From Anaerolineaceae bacterium (GTDB lineage: Bacteria > Chloroflexota > Anaerolineae > Promineifilales > Promineifilaceae), in assembly GCA_002699125.1 (NCBI GenBank), contig PABI01000068.1:27438-91437 (forward strand): a stretch of 64,000 nucleotides of DNA, in the 5' to 3' direction. The number at the start of each line of letters is the position of its first letter. Positions within the stretch are counted from its first letter, which is position 1. Below, piece by piece: positions 26,222 to 34,185 of this stretch. Both the position numbers and the translations under genes were made by a program. The notes beneath the pieces were generated by a model. The model saw only the letters and a list, made by a program, of their open reading frames with translations, had not been told where the DNA came from and did not search any database.

Positions 26222-27727
26222 TCACTCATCTTTTGGGCGGCGCACATGAATTGGCGCATCGTGTGGCACCGGTATCACTGTGACAAACTCCGGACCGCCG
26301 GCGGGGCGGGGCACCCGTGTATCGTAAATGTTGGCTTTAACAATTCGTCCCCACATATTTGTGTGGACAACATATTTTTGAGCGCGCACTGTTTCGCCGA
26401 ATGCTTCCCCTTGGGCGTTGAAGCTAGGCGGATCACGATGAAGCCCAACCAGGTTTATGCCGCCTTCAGCGTTGCGTTCAACTTTTACCCATTGAATGTG
26501 CTGCATATTGCCCTCCAGTTCAAGGGCCTTTTTGGCCTCCCAGATCACCAGACGCGTCATACCGGCAACACTGTGGAAAATGGGTAGCGGCAGATGAGCA
26601 TTAAGCTTCTTTATAAAGGTGGTTACATTAGAGAAAGCAACAATAACTGTAATTAGTGTGGCCCCGCCCAGCAAGCCACCCCAAACAACCAGCAGGCGGA
26701 GTTCAGCTAGAAAATCCTCCCTGAAGGTAGTCATGCTCTCTTCTGTGGCCGCAGCAATAGTTGCCATTTCGGTTTCACGTTCGGCTTCTAAAGAAGCCAG
26801 TCCGTCAGACATTGACTGCTCCAAGGCATTGTTCGCCTCAGTCACCACGGCGTCTAACTCTTTAGAAAAAGCATCCAACTCTTCCTCAAATTGAGGTGAA
26901 GTCTGAGGCGGTGCCTGTGTCAATAATGCTTGCATTTCTTCTTTAATTGTCTGCAAGTTTTCTTGACTTTCCTCCAGACGTTCATTGGATAACTCACCGA
27001 TGTTGCTGATGGTTTGACTAACTGTTTCATCAGGGGCTTCATGCACGATAGCCGTCACAAAATTGAATGCCCGTGGCAGAAGCGAGACGAAAAACAAGGG
27101 AACAAAAAATGAGAAAAAAAAGATTAGAAAGAGTCCACGCTTTAGTAAGCGTGTTGACGGGTCTCGCTTTGATAAGCCGTGTTCATAAAGAAGCGTGTCC
27201 TCACGAACTTTTTTCCACTCGCGGGCTAAATCCCAAAAAGTGCCAAAAAGCGCAAAAGGAATTACCAGGATAAGAATTCCAACGTGTGCGATAGGAAGAA
27301 TTTCGTAAAAATCAATGATGGGCATTAACATCATGAGAAATATGGTTATTGTTATTATCAGAAAAATTCCTGGCATCCGTTTGATCCAAACATCCAAGGG
27401 ACTTAACAAAGTCTCCTTAGGATAATTGTTGAGGTATAACCAGTTACGATTATCTGCCCCACAACGAGGGCAGTTAATTTCTTCTTCATTATTCAATAGC
27501 TTCGGCTGGAACACACTGCTCTGGGGTCGATGCTCCGAACGAGGCGAGGGGAGCACCGGTAATCGTTGCCGATTATCATCATAATGAATATTAATACTAG
27601 GTGTAACTGAGGGAACTTCTTGTCTCTTACGTTCAGTCCCTTCTGAAATCACAAATTTCTCTTTGCAAGCAACACAGGTCAGATGACGTGTGTTAAATAC
27701 TTTTGGCAGCGGTGGGAGATTGAACAC
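26222..27727 (-). CDS. Zinc-ribbon membrane protein with a periplasm-facing coiled coil, function unknown
   Basis: About 501 residues from the GTG at 27727, chosen because AAGAGG lies just upstream; a TTG at 27766 is possible. Cys pairs CVACKEKF near the start and CPRCGADNRN around residue 100 suggest two small zinc ribbons. Three hydrophobic segments follow (FLIITITIFLMML, HVGILILVIPFALFG, FLIFFFSFFVPLFF). Then comes a long Glu/Ser-rich helical stretch (LSNERLEESQENLQTIKEE onward) with coiled-coil character, another membrane segment (VWGGLLGGATLITVIVAFS) and a C-terminal domain of about 100 residues. No family recognised. Base composition in the middle is more AT-rich than neighbours. Confidence 0.65.
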   Translation of the reverse strand: MFNLPPLPKVFNTRHLTCVACKEKFVISEGTERKRQEVPSVTPSINIHYDDNRQRLPVLPSPRSEHRPQSSVFQPKLLNNEEEINCPRCGADNRNWLYLNNYPKETLLSPLDVWIKRMPGIFLIITITIFLMMLMPIIDFYEILPIAHVGILILVIPFALFGTFWDLAREWKKVREDTLLYEHGLSKRDPSTRLLKRGLFLIFFFSFFVPLFFVSLLPRAFNFVTAIVHEAPDETVSQTISNIGELSNERLEESQENLQTIKEEMQALLTQAPPQTSPQFEEELDAFSKELDAVVTEANNALEQSMSDGLASLEAERETEMATIAAATEESMTTFREDFLAELRLLVVWGGLLGGATLITVIVAFSNVTTFIKKLNAHLPLPIFHSVAGMTRLVIWEAKKALELEGNMQHIQWVKVERNAEGGINLVGLHRDPPSFNAQGEAFGETVRAQKYVVHTNMWGRIVKANIYDTRVPRPAGGPEFVTVIPVPHDAPIHVRRPKDE

Positions 27728-28052
27728 GGTACACCTCTTCTGGCGACGGCCGTTCCCAAAAAACAACCATCACAATGCTCCACAAACTGGCAGTGGAGGT
27801 AGAAATAAGAGATCCAGGGGTGGACTTATGCCGTTGGCAGACGATTTATTGAGTTGGTGGAACAATGCCCCAAACAAGCAAATGTGTACAACAGCAAAAT
27901 TTCATCACACAACCCTGAAAGAAAACAAGCCATTTTGCGACCAATGGCAACAATGTTTATAGCATACTGAAACTGACCGGCGCTGACAAGGGTCCTGTTA
28001 AGCCGATGACGGTAAAAATGACCTTGTGTCGTTTAATGGTTTAGAAATTAGT

Positions 28053-28145
28053 AGTAAAAAGTAAAAAGTCAGAGAGTGAAAAGTGAATTCCCCTCTGGGT
28101 TGCGAACTGTTACCTTTTACTTTTCACTTGTACCCTCTTTTCACT
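28053..28145. repeat. Intergenic phrase palindrome (AAAGTGAAAAGTGATAAG type)
   Basis: AAAAAGTAAAAAGTC and GAGAGTGAAAAGTG face CCTTTTACTTTTCAC and CTCTTTTCACTT. The right arm provides the apparent -35 of the next gene. Confidence 0.8.
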
Positions 28146-28151
28146 TATAAT
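28123..28151 (+). promoter_or_regulatory. Promoter of the NAL1-like gene, -35 inside the palindrome
   Basis: TTCACT (28123-28128), 17-nt spacer, TATAAT (28146-28151). AAGGAG precedes the ATG at 28197. Confidence 0.5.
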
Positions 28152-28196
28152 GCAGTTGTGTCCAGTAAAGTGCACACATAGTCAAGGAGCAGACGA

Positions 28197-29306
28197 ATGA
28201 CAACCTTTAGCCCGGAACAGATGGAAAAGGCAACGGCCGTTCTCAATTCAGTCCGTGAAGAATGGTTGGCGCGTGATGGGGTGACGGCCGTTGATCTAGG
28301 GTTTAAATGGTCAGAAGGCATGATGACCGGCCAACTCTCCATTCGCGTCCATGTCGCCCAAAAGGTGCCCGTGTCAGAACTGAGTGCAGCCGAGCTGTTT
28401 CCCAAAGAAGTAGAAGGCATTCCGGTTGATGTGATCGAGGCGGAATATGGTTTACAGCTTCTGCCTGGTTCCCAGCTAGAAGCCGCGCCTGAAGCGCGTA
28501 AAGCCCGTTACGACCCCATTCCCCTGGGCGTCAGCGCCGGTAATCCGCGCATTACTGCCGGCACGCTGGGGGCCAAAGTGTATGATGCCGCCAGCCTGCT
28601 GCCGATGGCGTTGAGCAATTGGCACGTTTTTGTGGGCAGTCCGTCTGCTGCACCCGGGGAAGCAATCTGGCAGCCAGGTGCCTTGGACGGAGGCAGAAGC
28701 ACAGACACATTTGCCACGCTAAGCCGCTCCGTGCTCAGCCCTTACGATGCGGCCGTCGCCCAGCTCACCAACAGCCGAGAAGTGACCACAGAAACGCTCG
28801 ATGGGGACACGATTGAAGATGTGACGACGCCATTTTTAGGCATGATGGTGTGGAAAAGCGGCCGTACCACGGAGCGTACCGAGGGGTTCATCGACGGCAT
28901 CAAAATGACCACCTCCATTAATTATGGGGCCGCAGGCGTGCGAGTTATTCAAGATGTGGTGCGCATTGTGCCGCGCCCGGGGGCCGGCAACGTAGAAATT
29001 AGCATGGGGGGTGATTCCGGCTCAATTTGGGTCGATGAGGCCAGCGGCAAAGGGATTGGTCTACATTTTGCCGGTGAAGTAGGTAATGCCCCGGAACATG
29101 GCCTGGCCACGGAGCTTCAGCCGGTATTGGAGATGCTCAATGTGTTGATGCCCGCGCAACGGCCATCTGAACCCGATCCCGTGCCAGACCCCATCGATCC
29201 CACACCGCCTCCCGGTGATGATGAGTTTCCCCAGCCACCCCAGCCCGGCTTTTTCCAGCGCTTGTGGCACAGTATTAAAAGTTTTTGGCGCGATTTGTTT
29301 AATTGA
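28197..29306 (+). CDS. Trypsin-like serine protease of the NAL1-like type
   Basis: 369 residues without signal peptide. A chymotrypsin-type triad is visible: H143 in SNWHVF, D184 in SPYDAAVAQL and S274 in GGDSGSIW. An N-terminal domain of about 100 residues (VTAVDLGFKWSEGMMTGQLS, IRVHVAQKVP) precedes it. This two-part layout resembles plant NAL1 and its bacterial relatives. After about residue 325 there is a Pro/Asp-rich linker and an aromatic/basic end (FFQRLWHSIKSFWRDLF) that could be an amphipathic membrane-binding helix. Target unknown. Confidence 0.72.
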   Translation: MTTFSPEQMEKATAVLNSVREEWLARDGVTAVDLGFKWSEGMMTGQLSIRVHVAQKVPVSELSAAELFPKEVEGIPVDVIEAEYGLQLLPGSQLEAAPEARKARYDPIPLGVSAGNPRITAGTLGAKVYDAASLLPMALSNWHVFVGSPSAAPGEAIWQPGALDGGRSTDTFATLSRSVLSPYDAAVAQLTNSREVTTETLDGDTIEDVTTPFLGMMVWKSGRTTERTEGFIDGIKMTTSINYGAAGVRVIQDVVRIVPRPGAGNVEISMGGDSGSIWVDEASGKGIGLHFAGEVGNAPEHGLATELQPVLEMLNVLMPAQRPSEPDPVPDPIDPTPPPGDDEFPQPPQPGFFQRLWHSIKSFWRDLFN

Positions 29307-29343
29307 TGCTGTTTTTATCTTAACAATTGCTAAGTGAAAGTAA

Positions 29344-29366
29344 GCCAGGGGCACGCCTCCCCTGGC
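29344..29366 (+). terminator. Hairpin after the NAL1-like gene
   Basis: GCCAGGGG (29344-29351) pairs with CCCCTGGC (29359-29366). No clear T-run follows directly, so termination is uncertain. Confidence 0.45.
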
Positions 29367-29438
29367 GACTCGTTAAAATAGAGGCAGTAAAAAGCTGTTT
29401 TTGGCAAATTTTTAGCATTCATTTGTAGTGGGTTTGTA

Positions 29439-31196
29439 ATGGGCCGTAAGTTTCTCGCGTTCACTGTACTGTTTGTCATCCTGGTTTTGGCCAGTTGTAA
29501 TACATCAACAAACTTGCCAGATACGGCCGTTCCTGCAACGGCCGTTGTCAATAATCCTGCTACCGAGCCGGAGACGGCCGTTCCGCCCGCCAGCCCCACC
29601 GCAGACATCCCCCCTACCAACACCGTCCCGCCCAGCCCGGTGCCCACAGATACGGCCGTGCCGCCCCAGCCAGATCTGGCCATCCAAAACGGTGATGTTT
29701 TTCTTTATCCCGTACCGAATGTCTATGCCGGGGACCGCGTTACGTTCCAAATACTGGCCCACGTGCCGCCAAATGTGGAGCCACAGTCGGTAACCGTACA
29801 TGTGCTGGTTGATTACCAGGATGTGGCTGAAGGCACCTTGAGTGCGCGCAACCTGGCGGGTGATGCTGTCGGGCTGTTTGAATGGGCCTGGGACACCACA
29901 GACGAGACCGGCGAGCATCTGGTGCACGTCATTTTGGACCGCTACGATACCATCACGGTTGGGGACGAAAATCGAGACAACAATCAGGTGGAGTTAAACG
30001 TTACGGTGCTCGATCCGTTAACGTTGGCCCCCAATGAACGCAACGCCACCTGGGTCACGGCCGAGACTAACTGCTGTACCGTTCACGTGGTTAGCGGTAC
30101 GGCCGCTTACCGCGATTTGCCGGAATTATTGGTACAGGTAGAAACGGCCGTGCAGCAAGCCACCCTTCAGTTAGAAGAAGAGCTCTCCCGCAAAATTGAA
30201 GTATATTTGATTGACCGCGTCATTGGTCAAGGAGGCTACGCCGGCAATGCTATCGTTGTTTCCTATCTAGACCGTCAATATGCCAGCCAGGGCTTCGACC
30301 AGGTGCTCATCCATGAAGCGGTCCACCTCATCGACAGGCAATTTGCACCGGAACGTATCACTTTCATGGCTGAAGGGCTGGCCGTTTGGGGCAGCGGCGG
30401 TCATTACAAGCCAGAAGATATCGACCAGCGGGCGGCTGCCCTGGTGGTGCTAAATCAATATGTTCCCCTGGCCGATCTCATCGACAATTTTTATCCTGTA
30501 CAGCATGAAATTGGCTATTTGGAGGCAGCCGGGTTTGTCAACTATCTCATCGACACATACGGTTGGCCCCTGTTCAAGCAGTTCTACGCGGATGTAACGG
30601 CCCAAGATGCCACCACCATGTCTGGCGCCGTAGACTTGAATTTGCAACAATATTTTGGCATTACGCTGGCCCAGGCAGAAGCTGACTGGTTGACTTATCT
30701 GGCAGCGCTGCCCGAAGATCGTGACGTGCTCATCGATCTGCAAACAACCATTCGCTATTACAACGTCATGCGTCGCTACCAACGTTTTTACGATCCCACT
30801 GCCTACTTCCTCACCGCCTGGCTGCCGTACCCTGGTGCCTTGCGTACTGATGGCAATCCGGCCGATCTTACCCGCCATCCGCAAGATGAAATCAACGTCA
30901 CGCTGGAAGTGATGCTGCAAGCAGCCGACACTGCGTTACGCGCTGGCGACTACAATAAAGCCAATGTGCTGTTAGACAGCGTCATCCGTGTCTTGGATAA
31001 TGATGGTATTTTCATCGATCCGTTGGCTGCCAGCCATCTAAATTTGGTGCGTTTGTTGAATAGTGAAGGGTATGAAACGCAGTCAGTTGTGCTGGAAGGT
31101 GATCGGGCGTTTGTTGAGGCGAGTACGGCGAATACGGCCGTTCTCACCCAACTCACACTTACCTTATCCGGCCAGAATTGGATACTTTCCAACTGA
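29439..31196 (+). CDS. Lipoprotein metallopeptidase (HExxH, peptidase-MA type)
   Basis: 585 residues: lipobox LVLASC, a Thr/Pro/Ala linker to about residue 80, then a CARDB-like Ig domain (FQILAHVPPNVEPQSVTVHV, WDTTDETGEHLVHV). From about residue 205 follows a gluzincin-like peptidase domain with H292-E-A-V-H296 and a downstream Glu in MAEGLAVWG as likely third zinc ligand. The C-terminal 130 residues are helical. Four ACGGCCGT octamers fall in the linker, so each Thr-Ala-Val there is octamer-encoded. Substrate unknown; it would work at the outer face of the cell. Confidence 0.78.
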   Translation: MGRKFLAFTVLFVILVLASCNTSTNLPDTAVPATAVVNNPATEPETAVPPASPTADIPPTNTVPPSPVPTDTAVPPQPDLAIQNGDVFLYPVPNVYAGDRVTFQILAHVPPNVEPQSVTVHVLVDYQDVAEGTLSARNLAGDAVGLFEWAWDTTDETGEHLVHVILDRYDTITVGDENRDNNQVELNVTVLDPLTLAPNERNATWVTAETNCCTVHVVSGTAAYRDLPELLVQVETAVQQATLQLEEELSRKIEVYLIDRVIGQGGYAGNAIVVSYLDRQYASQGFDQVLIHEAVHLIDRQFAPERITFMAEGLAVWGSGGHYKPEDIDQRAAALVVLNQYVPLADLIDNFYPVQHEIGYLEAAGFVNYLIDTYGWPLFKQFYADVTAQDATTMSGAVDLNLQQYFGITLAQAEADWLTYLAALPEDRDVLIDLQTTIRYYNVMRRYQRFYDPTAYFLTAWLPYPGALRTDGNPADLTRHPQDEINVTLEVMLQAADTALRAGDYNKANVLLDSVIRVLDNDGIFIDPLAASHLNLVRLLNSEGYETQSVVLEGDRAFVEASTANTAVLTQLTLTLSGQNWILSN

Positions 31197-31317
31197 CCCA
31201 AAATCAAACTTTTTTGCTATGGGCATAATGGATAAATTTTTACTTTATGCTACAATGCCCTAAGTGTGAACAGAAGACCAAACACTGTTCTCAGTAGTTA
31301 TGTAAAAGAGGGTAAAC

Positions 31318-31827
31318 ATGATCGAAGTTGTCGTAGACAGCATCCGCATCAGCCTTGTGTCTCAACATCGCATCGTGGTGCTAAAAGAAATTGATAGCGA
31401 ACGCCAATTACCCATCTGGATTGGCCCCTACGAAGCGGATGCCATCACTATCGAACTCCAGGATGTGGAAATGGCCCGTCCTGTCACCCATGACTTGCTC
31501 AAAAATGTGATTACAGCAATGGGTGGCAAAGTCTCCCATGTACTTATTAAAGCATTAAACGATGGCGTCTTTTACGCCAGTCTCTTTATTGATGTCAATG
31601 GCGAACTGCAAGAAATTGACAGCCGCTCTTCTGATGCCATTGCGTTGGCTGTGCGCGTTAAAGTGCCTGTTTTTGTCAACCAGGAAGTCATGGATGAAGT
31701 TGGCGTGTTACCAGAGCCGGATATTTTGGAAGAAGAGACCAAAGAAGGCGACGGCGAAGAGCCAGAAGTTTCAGATATCTTCACCGATTTTGTCGATACG
31801 CTTGACTTTGAAGATTTCGACGAATAA
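31318..31827 (+). CDS. Bifunctional nuclease family (DUF151) protein
   Basis: 169 residues. The first 130 match the DUF151/BFN fold: HRIVVLKEIDSERQLPIWIGPYEADAI, then RPVTHDLLKNVITAMGG and the closing IDSRSSDAIALAVRVKVPVFV. The last 40 residues are an acidic tail (EEETKEGDGEEPEVSD) common in this family. Plant BFN-domain proteins have nuclease activity; bacterial roles are less clear. GAGGG lies upstream of the ATG, and a terminator follows. Confidence 0.9.
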   Translation: MIEVVVDSIRISLVSQHRIVVLKEIDSERQLPIWIGPYEADAITIELQDVEMARPVTHDLLKNVITAMGGKVSHVLIKALNDGVFYASLFIDVNGELQEIDSRSSDAIALAVRVKVPVFVNQEVMDEVGVLPEPDILEEETKEGDGEEPEVSDIFTDFVDTLDFEDFDE

Positions 31828-31872
31828 TGTGATTCCACATAAAAAATAACTCAAACTAAACAGTGGATTAAG

Positions 31873-31906
31873 ACGTGAAATGCACCAAACGGGCATTTCA
31901 CGTTTT
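31873..31906 (+). terminator. Intrinsic terminator after the DUF151 gene
   Basis: ACGTGAAATGC (31873-31883) pairs with GCATTTCACGT (31893-31903), ending in TTTT. Confidence 0.85.
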
Positions 31907-31929
31907 CATTCCCATAATTCATCCGAAAA

Positions 31930-31998
31930 GCCACAGAAAAAAAGAGAAGAGCGAGAAACCAAGACAAATCTCTAAAATCTCTGTGCCTTCTGTGGCCA
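31930..31998. repeat. Intergenic phrase palindrome (CCACAGAGGAAAAAGAG type)
   Basis: AGCCACAGAAAAAAAGAGAAGAG faces AAATCTCTGTGCCTTCTGTGGCC in shortened form (arms about 31928-31950 and 31968-31997). It directly precedes dnaB. Same type as 45882. Confidence 0.75.
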
Positions 31999-32014
31999 AA
32001 ATGCGATAAAGTCC

Positions 32015-33355
32015 ATGAGCACAATAGAACGCCTGCCCCCTCATAGCCTGGAAGCCGAAGAAGCCGTGCTCGGTTCATTGCTCATCGATCCTGATGCTCT
32101 GTTTGAAGTTTCTAACTTTTTACGCCCGGAAGCATTTTACCGCACCGCTCACCGGTGGATTTATGAATCGATTCTCAGCCTGAGCGAGCGGCGCGAACCG
32201 CTGGATTTTGTGACGCTCACCGAAGAGCTGCGGCGGCGTGAACAGCTGGAAGAGGTTGGCGGTGAAGCCTACGTCATTGGCCTCATCAACGCCGTGCCTA
32301 CAGCCATCAATGCCCGCAACTACGGCAAATTGGTGGAAGCGGCCGCTTTGCGCCGTAAACTCATCGGTGCAGCCAGCACTATCGCCAATCTGGCCTACGA
32401 TGAAGCCGAAGATATCAACGTCATCATCGACCGCTCTGAATCGGCCTTGTTTAGCATTAGCGAGCAGCGCACCACGCGGGATTTGGTGCCGGTCAAGCAA
32501 ATTGCCGGCGAATATTTAGACCGCATCCAGCGCCTGATGGAGCAGGGGGACGACGTCATCGGTGTGCCCACCGGCTTCACCGATCTGGATCGCCTGCTGG
32601 GTGGCCTGAACCGCTCTGACCTGCTCATTTTGGCAGCTCGTCCTGGTATGGGAAAGACCAGTCTACAAAACGCCATCGCCCTGACGGCCGCTATGCGTTA
32701 CGGTAAGCGCGTGGCCATGTTCAACCTGGAAATGTCCGGCGAGCAGCTGGTGCAGCGCATGATCGCCGCCGAAACCCGCATTGATTCGCAGCGTTTGCGG
32801 CGCGGGCAGCTGCATGAACATGAACTACCTATTTTTATGGAGGCAATCGGCCGTTTATCCGAAACGCGTATTTTCATCGATGACACGCCCTCCATCACCA
32901 CCAACCAGCTGCGCACCAAATGCCGCCGCCTCTATGCTGAGCATGGTCTGGATTTAGTGATCATCGACTATTTGCAGCTGATGTCGGCCGAACACAGCAC
33001 CAACAACCGGGTCATGGAAATCAGTGAAATTTCCCGTGGACTAAAAGGGTTGGCCCGCGAGCTGGATGTGCCGGTTCTGGCTGCCGCCCAGCTCAGCCGT
33101 GCAGTTGAACAGCGGCAGGACAAACATCCCCAGCTCTCTGACCTCAGAGACAGCGGTTCAATCGAGCAAGATGCCGATATCGTAATGTTCATTTACCGGG
33201 ATGAATATTACAATCCAGACACCACGGAACGGCCGAATATCGCCGAACTCACCATTGCCAAACACCGCAACGGTCCCACCGGCGTCATCGATCTCTACTG
33301 GCACAGCAAACTCGCCACCTTCCGCAACCTCCAGCGCCAGGAAATTAATCTGTAA
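32015..33355 (+). CDS. dnaB: Replicative DNA helicase
   Basis: 446-residue hexameric 5'-3' helicase of the replication fork. The N-terminal DnaB domain starts ERLPPHSLEAEEAVLGSLL. The RecA-like core has Walker A RPGMGKTS (about residues 209-216), Walker B LVIIDYLQLM and the C-terminal QDADIVMFIYRDEYY with KHRNGPTG. No intein is present. The two following genes encode DnaD-like and DnaC-like proteins, so this is a replication cluster. Shine-Dalgarno before the ATG is weak. No exact ACGGCCGT octamer lies in it. Confidence 0.96.
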   Translation: MSTIERLPPHSLEAEEAVLGSLLIDPDALFEVSNFLRPEAFYRTAHRWIYESILSLSERREPLDFVTLTEELRRREQLEEVGGEAYVIGLINAVPTAINARNYGKLVEAAALRRKLIGAASTIANLAYDEAEDINVIIDRSESALFSISEQRTTRDLVPVKQIAGEYLDRIQRLMEQGDDVIGVPTGFTDLDRLLGGLNRSDLLILAARPGMGKTSLQNAIALTAAMRYGKRVAMFNLEMSGEQLVQRMIAAETRIDSQRLRRGQLHEHELPIFMEAIGRLSETRIFIDDTPSITTNQLRTKCRRLYAEHGLDLVIIDYLQLMSAEHSTNNRVMEISEISRGLKGLARELDVPVLAAAQLSRAVEQRQDKHPQLSDLRDSGSIEQDADIVMFIYRDEYYNPDTTERPNIAELTIAKHRNGPTGVIDLYWHSKLATFRNLQRQEINL

Positions 33356-33356
33356 A

Positions 33357-33477
33357 CGGTATTCAGTGATCGGTAATCAGTAGAGCAGTTACAGACATTA
33401 CTGGTTCTTATGAAAGTGTATAAGCACCGTCCGACAGCCATTGACAATTAACCATTAACCATTAACAATTAACCATT
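33357..33477. repeat. Gap with two phrase repeats
   Basis: 33357-33403 holds GTATTCAGTGATCGGTAATCAG and a short inverse TTACTGG. 33440-33476 holds a quasi-tandem run of AATTAACCATTAACC units that ends right at the DnaD-like start codon, leaving no normal Shine-Dalgarno there. Confidence 0.6.
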
Positions 33478-34185
33478 ATGAAAGGTTTCCCAGGCTTCCC
33501 CGACGGCAAATTGCGCACCACGTTGGTGCCGAACCTGTTTTTCAGCGATCTGCTGCCTAACATCGACAACATGGCGGAGCTGAAGGTGACGCTGTATGCG
33601 TTTTGGGCGCTGGGGCAAAAAGATGGCAAGGTGCGCTACCTGCGCCTGACGGACTTTTTAAACGACACCGAATTTGTCAAAGGGTTGGGACCAACCACAG
33701 CCCTGGCCACCGAAGCGCTGATGGACGGCATTGAGCGAGCCGTCGCTCGCGGCACGTTTTTGCACGTCAACATCGAAAGCGCCGACGGCAAGATGGACCT
33801 TTACTTTTTTAACACGGAAAAAGGACGAGCCGCCTTTGAAGGCATCACCAAAGGAGAATGGCGGCCCAATCCAGATGAAGACGAGCCGATTACGCTGCTG
33901 GTGGAACGGCCGAATATCTTCATCCTCTACGAACAAAACATTGGCCCCCTCACCCCCATGGTGGCCGATGAACTGCGCGACGCCGAGCAAACCTATCCTC
34001 TGCGGTGGATAGAAGAAGCGATAGAAACGGCCGTTGCTAACAACGTACGCAAGTGGCGCTACATTAATGCCGTTTTGGAACGATGGCGACAGGAAGGAAA
34101 GAAAGATGGAATCGGCCGGCGAGATACTCAAAAAGAGCTACGGCAATCAGTCCCAGACGAATATCGAGACATTATCAAACGATAA
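33478..34185 (+). CDS. DnaD-like replication protein
   Basis: 235 residues. The N-terminal 110 residues (KGFPGFPDGKLRTTLVPNLF, ADLKVTLYAFW-like helix region, then winged-helix-like RYLRLTDFLNDTEF) resemble a DnaD-type winged helix. Residues about 150-210 form the DnaD/DnaB_2 module: YEQNIGPLTPMVADELRDAE, then WIEEAIETAVANNVRKWRYI and NAVLERW, the standard end signature. In Bacillus DnaD helps load the helicase. The next gene starts inside its last 80 bases in another frame, a sign of translational coupling. Confidence 0.82.
   Translation: MKGFPGFPDGKLRTTLVPNLFFSDLLPNIDNMAELKVTLYAFWALGQKDGKVRYLRLTDFLNDTEFVKGLGPTTALATEALMDGIERAVARGTFLHVNIESADGKMDLYFFNTEKGRAAFEGITKGEWRPNPDEDEPITLLVERPNIFILYEQNIGPLTPMVADELRDAEQTYPLRWIEEAIETAVANNVRKWRYINAVLERWRQEGKKDGIGRRDTQKELRQSVPDEYRDIIKR

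Larger units (their letters stand above)
27728..28196. other. 469-base gap: no gene seen; phrase palindrome and promoter near its right end
   Basis: Short frames between 27728 and 28050 have no ribosome-binding site or family resemblance. The right part holds the palindrome at 28053 and the -35/-10 pair of the NAL1-like gene. Confidence 0.5.

Noticed and set aside
33440..33476. Possible CRISPR or short tandem array
   Set aside because: The AATTAACCATTAACC units follow each other without spacers and end at a start codon; no cas genes exist in the window.
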